Positions 25,511 through 35,400 of a stretch of DNA of 64,000 bases are shown here, one piece after another. The first letter of the stretch is position 1. Each line of letters opens with the position of its first letter. This DNA comes from Flagellimonas alvinocaridis (lineage in GTDB: Bacteria; Bacteroidota; Bacteroidia; Flavobacteriales; Flavobacteriaceae): positions 248,001 through 312,000 of the forward strand of contig NZ_SNTZ01000003.1 in NCBI RefSeq assembly GCF_004916895.1. Direction: 5' to 3'. The notes under the pieces were generated by a model, which ran no database searches, was not told the DNA's origin, and saw nothing but the letters and a program-made list of their open reading frames with translations. The position numbers were made by a program, and so were the translations under genes.

Positions 25511-28363
25511 ATGCCAAAGAGAAAAGATTTAAAATCCATTTTGATTATCGGTTCTGGCCCCATCATCATTGGCCAGGCATGTGAGTTTGATTATTCTGGT
25601 TCCCAAGCCCTTAGGTCGCTTCGCGAAGATGGGATAGAAACTATTTTGATCAATAGTAATCCAGCTACGATCATGACAGATCCATCCATGGCGGACCATG
25701 TATACCTGAAACCCCTTACCACAAAATCAATTGTCGAGATTTTAAAGAACCACCCCAATATAGATGCTGTTTTGCCTACCATGGGAGGGCAAACGGCCTT
25801 GAACCTTTGTATTGAGGCCGATGAAAAAGGCATTTGGGAAGACTTTGGTGTGGAGATCATAGGTGTGGACATCGACGCCATCAACATTACCGAAGACCGT
25901 GAGAAGTTTAGGGAGTTGATGTTGAAAATAGGGATAGGCATGCCCCCGCAGGCATCTGCCACCTCTTTCCTAAAAGGAAAGGAAATTGCACAGGAGTTTG
26001 GCTTTCCTTTGGTAATACGGGCCTCCTTTACCCTCGGCGGGGCAGGGGCAGGTATCGTATATGACCCAGAAGATTTTGACGATATGTTGAGCCACGGTCT
26101 GGAAGTATCGCCCATCCATGAGGTGATGATAGACAAAGCTTTGATGGGTTGGAAAGAATATGAATTGGAGCTGCTTCGCGACAAGAACGACAACGTGGTA
26201 ATCATCTGTACCATTGAAAATATGGACCCCATGGGTATTCATACAGGGGATTCCATTACCGTTGCTCCAGCCATGACTTTATCTGACAGGACGTTCCAAC
26301 GTATGCGGGATATGGCCATCCACATGATGCGCAGTATTGGGGATTTTGCTGGGGGATGTAACGTGCAGTTTGCCGTAAGCCCAGATGAAAAGGAAGATAT
26401 CATTGCGATAGAGATCAATCCAAGGGTTTCGCGATCATCAGCATTGGCTTCAAAGGCCACAGGATATCCTATTGCGAAAATTGCCGCTAAATTGGCCATT
26501 GGGTATACTTTGGACGAGCTGGACAACCAGATTACCAAGTCCACATCGGCCTTGTTTGAGCCAACCTTGGATTATGTGATCGTAAAAATCCCAAGATGGA
26601 ACTTTGATAAGTTCGAAGGTTCCGACAGAACCCTGGGGCTTCAGATGAAATCCGTGGGAGAGGTCATGGGTATTGGACGTTCCTTTCAGGAAGCCTTGCA
26701 CAAGGCTACGCAATCTTTGGAGATCAAAAGAAACGGATTGGGTGCCGATGGCAAGGGATACAAGGATTACGAGACCATCATGGAAAAATTGAGGGTACCC
26801 AGTTGGGACAGGGTTTTCGTGATTTACGATGCCATCCAGCTTGGGATTCCGCTGAAACGTATCCATGATATCACCAAAATAGATATGTGGTTCTTGAAAC
26901 AATATGAAGAGCTACATTATCTGGAAATGGAGATATCAAAATATACCATTGAAAGCTTACCAAAAGCATTGTTGTTGGAAGCGAAACAGAAAGGTTTTGC
27001 CGACAGACAGATTGCCCACATGTTGGATTGTTGGGAGAGCGAGGTACACAGCAAGCGTATGGATATGAGCATAAACCGGGTGTACAAATTGGTGGATACC
27101 TGTGCCGCTGAGTTCAAGGCCGTTACGCCATATTATTACTCCACTTTTGAAGAAGAGATCGAAACTGCGGATGGCGTACGATATGTTGCCAACGACAGTG
27201 AGGTGACCGATAAAAAGAAAATCGTGGTACTGGGTTCCGGCCCCAACAGGATTGGACAGGGAATAGAGTTTGATTACTGTTGTGTACATGGCGTTCTGGC
27301 CGCGGCCGAATGCGGTTATGAGACCATCATGATCAACTGTAACCCTGAAACGGTTTCCACGGATTTTGATACGGCGGACAAGCTGTATTTTGAACCTGTT
27401 TTTTGGGAACATATCTACGACATCATCCTACATGAAAAACCCGAAGGGGTCATTGTACAGTTGGGAGGCCAGACCGCCTTGAAGTTGGCCGAGAAACTGG
27501 ATAAATACGGAATCAACATTATAGGAACAAGCTTTGAATCCTTGGATTTGGCAGAGGACAGGGGAAGTTTCTCCACTTTGTTGAAGGACAACGGTATTCC
27601 TTACCCAAGATTTGGAGTGGCTGAAACAGCGGATGAGGCCTTGGCCCTTGCCGACGAGCTGAATTTTCCATTGTTGGTGAGACCATCCTATGTTTTGGGT
27701 GGACAAGGGATGAAGATTGTGATCAATAAAGAAGAACTGGAGGCCCATGTGGTGGATTTGCTGCGAAGCATACCCAACAATAAGCTGCTCTTAGACCATT
27801 ATTTGGATGGGGCCATAGAAGCAGAGGCAGATGCCATTTGCGATGGGGAAGATGTGTATATCATCGGTATCATGGAGCATATAGAGCCTTGTGGTATACA
27901 CTCTGGTGATTCCAACGCTACCTTACCACCGTTTAACTTAGGCGAGTTTGTGATGCAACAGATCAAGGACCACACCAAGAAGATTGCTCTGGCACTGAAC
28001 ACTGTAGGGTTGATCAATATCCAGTTTGCGATTAAAGATGACATTGTGTACATCATTGAGGCAAACCCAAGAGCATCCAGAACTGTTCCTTTCATAGCAA
28101 AAGCGTATGGGGAACCTTATGTGAATTACGCTACCAAGGTGATGCTAAGGGAAAAGAAGGTCAAAGACTTTACGTTTGATCCAAAATTGGAAGGATACGC
28201 GATAAAACAACCGGTTTTCTCTTTTAACAAGTTTCCTAATGTGAACAAAAATTTGGGGCCGGAAATGAAGAGTACAGGGGAGAGTATTTTGTTTATAGAC
28301 AGTCTAAAAGATGATGAGTTCTATAATCTATACTCACGCAGGAAAATGTATTTGAGCAAATAA
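25511..28363 (+). CDS. carB: Carbamoyl-phosphate synthase large subunit, short form
   Basis: The 950-residue protein makes carbamoyl phosphate from bicarbonate, ATP and ammonia passed from CarA, for pyrimidines and arginine. It has two ATP-grasp halves: the first opens KSILIIGSGPIIIGQACEFDYSG and has TLGGAGAGIVYD, the second opens KKIVVLGSGPNRIGQGIEFDY (about residue 570) and has VLGGQGMKIV. Metal-binding AIEINPRVSRSS and IIEANPRASRTVPF are present in each half. The protein stops soon after LGPEMKSTGES, so the C-terminal MGS-like domain that binds UMP and ornithine in E. coli (about 120 residues) is missing. I recall this short form as usual in flavobacteria. No carA is adjacent. Confidence 0.95.
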   Translation: MPKRKDLKSILIIGSGPIIIGQACEFDYSGSQALRSLREDGIETILINSNPATIMTDPSMADHVYLKPLTTKSIVEILKNHPNIDAVLPTMGGQTALNLCIEADEKGIWEDFGVEIIGVDIDAINITEDREKFRELMLKIGIGMPPQASATSFLKGKEIAQEFGFPLVIRASFTLGGAGAGIVYDPEDFDDMLSHGLEVSPIHEVMIDKALMGWKEYELELLRDKNDNVVIICTIENMDPMGIHTGDSITVAPAMTLSDRTFQRMRDMAIHMMRSIGDFAGGCNVQFAVSPDEKEDIIAIEINPRVSRSSALASKATGYPIAKIAAKLAIGYTLDELDNQITKSTSALFEPTLDYVIVKIPRWNFDKFEGSDRTLGLQMKSVGEVMGIGRSFQEALHKATQSLEIKRNGLGADGKGYKDYETIMEKLRVPSWDRVFVIYDAIQLGIPLKRIHDITKIDMWFLKQYEELHYLEMEISKYTIESLPKALLLEAKQKGFADRQIAHMLDCWESEVHSKRMDMSINRVYKLVDTCAAEFKAVTPYYYSTFEEEIETADGVRYVANDSEVTDKKKIVVLGSGPNRIGQGIEFDYCCVHGVLAAAECGYETIMINCNPETVSTDFDTADKLYFEPVFWEHIYDIILHEKPEGVIVQLGGQTALKLAEKLDKYGINIIGTSFESLDLAEDRGSFSTLLKDNGIPYPRFGVAETADEALALADELNFPLLVRPSYVLGGQGMKIVINKEELEAHVVDLLRSIPNNKLLLDHYLDGAIEAEADAICDGEDVYIIGIMEHIEPCGIHSGDSNATLPPFNLGEFVMQQIKDHTKKIALALNTVGLINIQFAIKDDIVYIIEANPRASRTVPFIAKAYGEPYVNYATKVMLREKKVKDFTFDPKLEGYAIKQPVFSFNKFPNVNKNLGPEMKSTGESILFIDSLKDDEFYNLYSRRKMYLSK

Positions 28364-28536
28364 TTTGGATATTTTCTTAAGTTTTGACGAGAATTCTATA
28401 GGTTTAATGGGATTCAATACCTTATTGTGCAATTTATTTGGTAAATAGCGTTATTAAATGGAGTTCAAGGGTGGTCAATGGAGTTTTGCGAGTGGCAATT
28501 TATCACCTTGATCTATTTTATCTATAGTACAATTAT

Positions 28537-29376
28537 ATGCATTTACTAGACAGAGTTGGTCATCGGCTAAACAACCTGGCCCTTACATCGTATATTAATA
28601 CTTTAAAATTCTTTGATAGGTCAAAAGAGAAGAAAATCCTTTTTTCAGAAGTATGTGATTGGAAGGAAGAGATCATCAAGGGATTGAAGGGCACCAAAAT
28701 CCAAGCTTTTTTTAAGGATTTGGAAACCGAAGACTTTAGTGGTTATGATTTGGTAGTTCCCTTGACCATTGCTGATTTGACAAGCGAGACCATCACCGAA
28801 AAGATGCGTGCCACGCCATCAATACTGCCATCTCCAAGTATTGAAGCTGTAAAGTTGTTTGATAATAAACATCTGTTCAATGAGAAATTGATAGGCACTG
28901 GTTTTGGAAAATATATCCCCGATGTTGGTGAGATAGAAGGTTATCCATATATCCTAAAAAAGAAAAAGGATAAATGGGGTGCCAATACCTTTCTAATCAC
29001 TGATGAAACATTGGAAAAGAAACATTTGGATAAAATAAACTCCAATGAGTTCTTTGTTCAGGAGATTATCACGGGAAGATATGAGCATGCCGCGCACATT
29101 GTAATAAAAAATGGAAAGATTGAGAAGGCCTTGACCTTTAAATACATTTTTGATGACCGAACCGGGATCAAGGGAAAAGACCCACATATTAGAAATGTAG
29201 ACAGAAACCACTATTTGAAGATTTTTGAGGAAATTCTTAATGCTACTGGGTTTGAAGGTCTGTGCTGTGTCAATTACAAGGTTAAAAATGGCATCCCCTA
29301 TATCATAGAAATCAACCCAAGGTTTGGGGGTAGCTTGGCGCCCCATTTTTATTTGTTCATCAGAGGAAAGATTTGA
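28537..29376 (+). CDS. Orphan ATP-grasp protein
   Basis: A 279-residue protein with an ATP-grasp fold: an N-terminal Rossmann-like part (DLVVPLTIADLTSETI), then the ATP-binding part with YPYILKKKKDKWGANTFLI and the C-terminal metal site IPYIIEINPRFGGSLAPHF, where Glu and Asn bind magnesium and the Arg binds phosphate. Similar proteins activate a carboxylate by phosphorylation and join it to an amine, for example in peptide or glycan modification. It ends soon after the metal site, so the last helix is short. It follows carB by 173 bp but carB-like function is unlikely, as it has one ATP-grasp unit only. The gene is more A/T-rich than carB, and no partner enzyme is adjacent. Confidence 0.75.
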   Translation: MHLLDRVGHRLNNLALTSYINTLKFFDRSKEKKILFSEVCDWKEEIIKGLKGTKIQAFFKDLETEDFSGYDLVVPLTIADLTSETITEKMRATPSILPSPSIEAVKLFDNKHLFNEKLIGTGFGKYIPDVGEIEGYPYILKKKKDKWGANTFLITDETLEKKHLDKINSNEFFVQEIITGRYEHAAHIVIKNGKIEKALTFKYIFDDRTGIKGKDPHIRNVDRNHYLKIFEEILNATGFEGLCCVNYKVKNGIPYIIEINPRFGGSLAPHFYLFIRGKI

Positions 29377-29384
29377 TATCCATG

Positions 29385-29975
29385 TCACTCCAATAGTTTA
29401 AAAGAATTGGAGATTGTTTCAAAAGTGGCTCTGTGTTCTTCTTTCTTGGAGGATGTGGTCCAACACATGACCAGGTACACTTTCTGTTTTCCCTCCACAA
29501 AGGTTAAAAAGTAAGAAAGAGTCTCCTCAATACCGTCCACTTTGGCATCGATTGACAGCTGTGAGGCTTCAAGGTTGTTGATTGTTGTAAATGTGGCTTC
29601 GGTTTGCTTCAGGATACGAATTCTTTCCGCTAAAAGCTGTAATTGGGTCTCCCTATAGTTTTCAATAAAAGATTTATCGCTATTGTACAGGTCAAGCTCC
29701 TTGAAAGTGTCAATGTATGCCCCTATTTGCTCATCAATAACAATGATATAGGCTTCTTGATAGATATTCTGGTACTGTAGTGAAGCATCGGCGTTGAGTC
29801 CAGTAGTTTTACCCAAATCCTTGGGGATTAAAATCTGGAACTCATTTTTAACATTGACCATATTGAAATCCTCAACCTTTGGGATTGTGCCGGCTTTCTT
29901 GGTCTTGGAATCGATACAAGAATTAAGTGTGGCATTGGTCGATACAAGGAATAAAAGTAACAGAAAGTTTTTCAT
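29385..29975 (-). CDS. Lipoprotein with PsbP/DcrB-like fold pattern
   Basis: A 196-residue protein with a lipoprotein signal ending at Cys20 (TLNSC). The mature part has an alternating strand and helix pattern: NEFQILIPKDLGKTTGLNADASLQYQ, YIIVIDEQ, a long amphipathic helix, then LEASQLSIDAKVDG, SYFLTFVEGKQKVYLVMCWTTS and HRATFETISNSFKLL. This resembles PsbP/DcrB-like proteins (single alpha/beta domain) known in periplasms and thylakoids. Function is unknown. It converges on the ATP-grasp gene, leaving 8 bp between stops and no space for a terminator. Confidence 0.6.
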   Translation of the reverse strand: MKNFLLLLFLVSTNATLNSCIDSKTKKAGTIPKVEDFNMVNVKNEFQILIPKDLGKTTGLNADASLQYQNIYQEAYIIVIDEQIGAYIDTFKELDLYNSDKSFIENYRETQLQLLAERIRILKQTEATFTTINNLEASQLSIDAKVDGIEETLSYFLTFVEGKQKVYLVMCWTTSSKKEEHRATFETISNSFKLLE

Positions 29976-30035
29976 GCAGTGGAAAATGGAATGAACATGA
30001 CGAATATAAGCTTTAACCCTAGGAATTTATAACAT

Positions 30036-30059
30036 AAAAGGCTCCTATAGGAGCCTTTT
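30036..30059. terminator. Rho-independent terminator of the AhpD-like gene
   Basis: The perfect stem AAAAGGCTCC/GGAGCCTTTT has a TATA loop. It is 18 bp downstream of the AhpD-like stop on the minus strand, and symmetrical enough to work both ways. Confidence 0.8.
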
Positions 30060-30077
30060 CAAAAATTTGAACCTAGG

Positions 30078-30527
30078 TTAATTCCCCAAAGGCTTGTGTG
30101 TACTTATTGCAATGCGGTTCCAAGCATTGATTGTTACAACGGCCATGATAATTTGGGAAAGGTATTTCCCATCAAAGCATTCAGTGGCTTTTTCATAGGT
30201 TTCTTGGGTAAGTCCATCTTTATGGATCATGGTGACTTCTTCGGTGATTTTAATGACGATTTTTTCCTCCTCGGTGAATAAGTCCGTATCCCACCAGGCA
30301 TCCAAAAGAAACAATCTTTTGGGGTCTTCCCCCATTTTTAAGGCCTCTTGGGTATGCATATTGATGCAAAAAGCACAGCCGTTCACTTGTGAAGCCCTTA
30401 TTTTGATAAGTTCATAGTGGGTCTTGCTCAATTCTCCTTGTTTCATATACATTTCAAGACCAAACATTGCCTCGAACGCCAAAGGTTGCACTTCGTCAAT
30501 TTGAATTCTTTGCTGCATTTGTACCAT
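30078..30527 (-). CDS. Carboxymuconolactone decarboxylase/AhpD-like protein
   Basis: A 149-residue all-helical protein of the CMD family. The AhpD-type redox motif is complete: Cys51-x2-Cys54-x3-His58 in NGCAFCINMHTQEAL. With this motif, members act as alkylhydroperoxidases or disulfide reductases and not as decarboxylases. The segment TEEEKIVIKITEEVTMI is the second helix pair of the family, and AVVTINAWNRIAIST is the conserved C-terminal helix. The protein is usually a trimer or hexamer in the cytoplasm. It is a single gene with its own terminator. The electron donor is unknown, as no lipoamide or peroxiredoxin partner is adjacent. Confidence 0.87.
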   Translation of the reverse strand: MVQMQQRIQIDEVQPLAFEAMFGLEMYMKQGELSKTHYELIKIRASQVNGCAFCINMHTQEALKMGEDPKRLFLLDAWWDTDLFTEEEKIVIKITEEVTMIHKDGLTQETYEKATECFDGKYLSQIIMAVVTINAWNRIAISTHKPLGN

Positions 30528-30725
30528 TTTTTAAATTTTATGCTAAGGTATCCAGCTCCATTCCCAAAAAACTTAAACGGGTTTAAGAACGATTTTTGGC
30601 AGGCTATAAATGCAGAAATATTTAGATGAGGTTTTATGAAAAATTGAATTTCATGGGATTCTTACAAAATTTTTGACAAAGAAAGTAAACGGTTTATCGA
30701 TTTTAACCAATATTAACAATGACTA

Positions 30726-30757
30726 TTTGTACGTGTTGTTTGTGTGACATAGTTTTG
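30726..30757 (+). promoter_or_regulatory. Promoter upstream of the secreted orphan and efflux operon
   Basis: TTTG at 30726, 20 nt, then TAGTTTTG at 30750-30757, close to consensus. The ATG of the next gene is only 8 nt away, so its transcript would have almost no leader. Confidence 0.6.
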
Positions 30758-30765
30758 TTCCCCAA

Positions 30766-31164
30766 ATGAAAAAGGCACTAGCGCAATTTTGGCTTCCCTT
30801 ATGTATCCTTTTCTTGGGAGGATTCATGAACCATGTCTATGCAGATGCGCAAGACACTTCGGAAAGTGCCTGTATCATTGACTATCAACACATCGATAAT
30901 TCTACTGTTGCCATCCCTCTAAATGGGGTGGAGAAAAATCTTTTCGTGGAGATTACGGATGTGGAGGAACAGGAAGAACGTGACGAAAATGGGGCTTCCT
31001 ATAACATTGATATTCGGTTGGGCAGTTATTTGACTGCCTTTTTTAATGGCTCGCTCTCTGAGCAGACCTTTGGTCAACTTGAGACCAATCCAAGACATTT
31101 GGAACCTAATTTCAGTACCGCAACCCAAAAGCGGCATATAAGGTTTCAAGTATTCCGAATCTAG
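30766..31164 (+). CDS. Secreted protein of unknown function upstream of RND efflux operon
   Basis: A 132-residue protein with a signal peptide (hydrophobic to about residue 24, cut likely after YADA). The mature part is acidic with the segment ITDVEEQEERDENG and a C-terminal beta-like NFSTATQKRHIRFQVFRI. No family is recognised. It is preceded by a good promoter and followed after 147 bp by the efflux adaptor gene, with no terminator seen between. It may be part of the efflux transcript or an independent envelope protein. Confidence 0.5.
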   Translation: MKKALAQFWLPLCILFLGGFMNHVYADAQDTSESACIIDYQHIDNSTVAIPLNGVEKNLFVEITDVEEQEERDENGASYNIDIRLGSYLTAFFNGSLSEQTFGQLETNPRHLEPNFSTATQKRHIRFQVFRI

Positions 31165-31311
31165 AATTTTTAGCTTTTAGCAGGTCTTGTGGAATATGAG
31201 ACCGCTTTCCATCCTTTGAAATAATTTCAACACAATGGGGTAGGTCCATGGTAAACTGGATTTGGACTTCCCTACAATCAATTAAACCAATTTTTTAAAC
31301 CTGTAAACATT

Positions 31312-32394
31312 ATGAGGAGAATTTCCATCTTCATTGGCATGTTTGTATTGCTGTTCCATGCAAGCTGCGAGTCCAAAAAACATGAAAAAAAGGACGAAAC
31401 CAAGTATCTGGTCAGCAGTCCCATTCGTATGGACACATCCATCACCAAAGACTACGTTTGTCAAATTCATTCCATTCGCCATATTGAATTGAGGGCACTT
31501 GAAAAAGGGTACCTCCAACATATCTATGTGGATGAAGGGCAGCACGTAAAGAAAGGACAGCAGATGTTCCACATCATGCCCAACGTTTATCAAGCAGACC
31601 TTCAAAAGGCCAAGGCGGAAGCAGAAGTGGCCAAAATAGAATATCAGAACACCAAATTGTTGTCGGATAGTAATGTAGTGTCCGAAAATGAATTGGCCAT
31701 GGCCAAAGCGGAATACGATAAAGCCAAAGCAGAGGTGACCTTGGCGGAAACCCATTTGGGCTTTACCAATGTGCGCGCCCCTTTTGATGGGATCATGGAC
31801 CATCTTGAAGCAAGGGAGGGTAGCCTTCTGGACGAAGGTGAACTCTTGACCACTCTATCAGACAACAGTAAAATGTGGGTCTATTTCAATGTTCCTGAGG
31901 CGGAGTATTTGGATTATATCACCAGCGCCAACAAGGATAACAAACAAGCGGTGGACCTTTTGATGGCCAACAACAAGAAATTTAATCAATCCGGTATCGT
32001 GGAAACCATAGAAGGGGAATTTAACCACGAAACGGGAAACATAGCCTTTAGGGCCACTTTTCCCAATCCAGATGGGATACTTCGTCACGGGGAAACCGGT
32101 AGCATCTTAATGAAAGTCCCCTTGCAGAATGCCATCCTCATTCCCCAAAAGGCCACTTTTGAGGTGCTTGACAAAAAGTATGTTTTCGTTTTAGACAAAG
32201 AAGATAAGGTGCAGCAACGTGAGATTACGGTAGGTGCCGAGTTGCCCCACCTTTTTGTGGTGGAAAGCGGAATTTCGGAAAATGACAAAGTCTTGTTGGA
32301 AGGCATACGAATGGTTCGGAGCGGAGAGAAAATCCATTACGATTTTGAAAAGCCGGAGGAAGTCCTTTCCAAGCTAGACCTGTACACTGAGTAG
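31312..32394 (+). CDS. RND efflux periplasmic adaptor (membrane fusion protein) lipoprotein
   Basis: A 360-residue AcrA/MexA-type adaptor that links the inner-membrane pump to the outer-membrane channel. The signal ends at Cys19 (LFHASC), so it is lipid anchored. After a first beta-lipoyl half (LRALEKGYLQHIYVDEGQHVKKG), residues about 85-145 form the helical hairpin (ADLQKAKAEAEVAKIEYQNTK, then a returning helix ELAMAKAEYDKAKAE). The second lipoyl half is VRAPFDGIMDHLEAREGSLLDEGELL, then come the beta-barrel and membrane-proximal domains (about 180-345). The short hairpin is typical of MexA. It is 24 bp upstream of the pump gene. Confidence 0.92.
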   Translation: MRRISIFIGMFVLLFHASCESKKHEKKDETKYLVSSPIRMDTSITKDYVCQIHSIRHIELRALEKGYLQHIYVDEGQHVKKGQQMFHIMPNVYQADLQKAKAEAEVAKIEYQNTKLLSDSNVVSENELAMAKAEYDKAKAEVTLAETHLGFTNVRAPFDGIMDHLEAREGSLLDEGELLTTLSDNSKMWVYFNVPEAEYLDYITSANKDNKQAVDLLMANNKKFNQSGIVETIEGEFNHETGNIAFRATFPNPDGILRHGETGSILMKVPLQNAILIPQKATFEVLDKKYVFVLDKEDKVQQREITVGAELPHLFVVESGISENDKVLLEGIRMVRSGEKIHYDFEKPEEVLSKLDLYTE

Positions 32395-32418
32395 TAGAAC
32401 CCAAAATCTTTCAATAAG

Positions 32419-35400
32419 ATGTTCAAAAAATTTATTCATAGGCCCGTTTTGGCCATAGTGATCTCCGTGATCATTGTGTTTACGGGGCTACTAGCCATAA
32501 AACAACTGCCCATATCGCAGTTTCCCCAAATTGCACCGACCACGGTCAATATCTTTATCGCTTATCCGGGGTCAAGTGCCGATGTGTTGGTAAAATCGAC
32601 CTTGATTCCTTTGGAAACCTCCATCAACGGGGTACAGGGAATGCGGTACATTGCTTCCGATGCCACCAGTGCGGGCGAAGGTACCTTGCGTGTGATCTTT
32701 GAACCGGGCACCGACCCCAACCAAGCTGTGGTACGGGTAAAGACCCGGGTAGACCAAGTAATGCCCCTCTTACCCGAGTTGGTGCAGCGTGAAGGGGTCA
32801 TCATCACCCCGGTACAGCCCAGTATGCTGATGTACGTGAACCTGTACAGTGATTCCAAGAACAACGATGAGAAGTTCCTCTATAACTATGCCTACACCAA
32901 GATGATTCCAGAGATCCAGCGGATCAACGGGATTGCCAGTGCGCAGATTTTGGGTAGCCGTAAATATGCCATGCGGGTTTGGTTGAAGCCAGATCGTATG
33001 AGGGCGTACAACATTTCAGCAGAGGAAGTTCTCGAAGCCATGGAAGACCAAAGTATTTTGGCCCGTCCAGGACGTTTGGGAAGAAGTTCCGGAAAAAAGG
33101 CGCAGTCCTTGGAGTATGTTTTGGTGTACCAAGACCGTTACAGCGAGCCTGAGCAGTACGAGGACATCATCATCAAGGCCAATGAAGAAGGAGAGTTGCT
33201 CAAGTTGGGCGATGTAGCCAGTGTGGAACTCGGAAGTGAGTTCTTCGATATCTATTCCAACCTGGATGGAAAGCCTTCAGCGTCCATTGTATTGAAACAA
33301 ACGTTTGGAAGTAACGGTAGCGATGTGATCAAGTCCGTTAAGGAAAAACTGGATGAACTCGAAGCTGAAATGCCTCCGGGTATTGATTACAAGATCAGCT
33401 ATGACGTATCCAACTTCTTGGATGCATCCATTGATCAGGTACTTCACACACTTCGGGATGCCTTCATCCTGGTGGCCATTGTGGTGTTCCTCTTCTTGGG
33501 GGATTGGCGATCTACCTTGATACCGATCATTGCGGTACCTGTTTCCCTTATCGGTGCCTTCTTTGTGATGCAGCTTTTTGGGCTGTCCATTAATCTGATC
33601 ACCCTGTTTGCATTGGTATTGGCCATTGGTATTGTGGTGGACAATGCTATTGTTGTGGTGGAGGCGGTGCACGTGAAAATGCACGAGGAGAACCTTACTC
33701 CCTACAAAGCCTCCTATGAAGTGTTGGGTGAAATTGGAGGGGCCATTATCGCCATTACCTTGGTAATGACCTCGGTGTTTATCCCAATTTCTTTCATGAC
33801 CGGACCGGTAGGGGTATTCTATCGGCAGTTTTCCATTACCATGGCAGGTTCCATTGTCATTTCAGCCATTGTGGCCTTGACACTGACTCCGGTACTCTGT
33901 GCCATGATGTTGAAAAACACCCATGGTCAACCTAGAAGAAAATCACCCGTAAACCGATTCATCGATTGGTTCAATGGCAAGTTTGAAAAACTTACCGGAA
34001 AATATGTAGGCTTCTTGACCAAGATCGTAAACCGAAGAGTGGTCACTTTTGGGGCCTTATTGGCGTTCTGTGCAGGTATTTTCCTTACCAATCAGGTATT
34101 GCCTGCAGGGTTTATTCCCAATGAGGACCAAGGGATGATATACGCCATTATCCAAACCCCTCCTGGGGCAACTTTGGAGCGTACCAATGAGGTGGCGCGG
34201 AAGCTTATGAAAATTTGTGAAGAGACCGAAGGAGTGGAATCCGTATCCTCTTTGGCCGGATATGAGATCATGACCGAAGGTCGGGGATCCAATGCCGGTA
34301 CCTGTCTCATCAACCTTAAACCATGGTCGCAACGAGAACATTCCGTACACGAGATCATGGAAGAGCTGGAAGAAGAAACCAAAGACCTAGGGGCGGTCAT
34401 TGAATACTTTGAGCCCCCCGCCGTCCCAGGCTTTGGTTCCTCCGGCGGATTCTCCATGCGATTGTTGGACAAGACCAATGGTACGGATTACCATGAGTTT
34501 GAGCGTATCAACAACGAGTTTATGGAATCCCTTCGGGAGCGCAAGGAGTTGACCGGTTTGTTCACCTTCTTTGCGGCCAACTATCCCCAGTACGAGTTAA
34601 AGATCAATAACAAAGTGGCCATGCAAAAGGGTGTTTCCATTGGAAAAGCGATGGAAAATCTCAATATTCTGATCGGGAGTACCTATGAGCAAGGCTTTAT
34701 CCGCTTTGGACGTTTCTTCAAGGTATATACCCAAGCGGCACCGGAGTATCGAGGCATGCCTTCGGATTTGGAGAAATTCTATGTCAAGAATGAAGAAGGG
34801 GAGATGGTTCCTTATTCCGCATTCATGACCATGGAGAAAAAGCTGGGTCCCAACGAGATTACCCGATACAACCTGTACAATTCTGCGGCCATTCGCGGAT
34901 TACCGGCAGCGGGGTATACCAGTGGGGATGCCATCAAGGCCATCCAGGAAGTGGCGGAGCAGACCCTTCCCCGAGGGTACGATATTGCTTGGGAAGGTCT
35001 CTCCTATGATGAGGCACAGCGTGGTAATGAATCCATCTACATTTTTATTGTGGTATTGATATTCGTGTATTTGGTTTTGGCTGCACAGTATGAAAGTTTC
35101 CTATTGCCACTGGCAGTAATTCTATCGCTGCCTGTTGGGGTGTTTGGTTCATTCTTCTTGCTCAAGGTCATGGGGCTGTCCAATGACGTGTATGCCCAGA
35201 TCGGGATGATTATGCTGGTGGGACTGTTGGGTAAAAATGCGGTATTGATTGTGGAATTTGCCGTGCAGAAGCACCGTCAGGGAGCTACCATCCTTGCTGC
35301 GGCGATTGAAGGTTCCAAACAGCGGTTCCGACCCATTTTGATGACCTCTTTTGCCTTTATCGCAGGTTTGATTCCGTTGGTGGTGGCCACTGGGGCAGGA

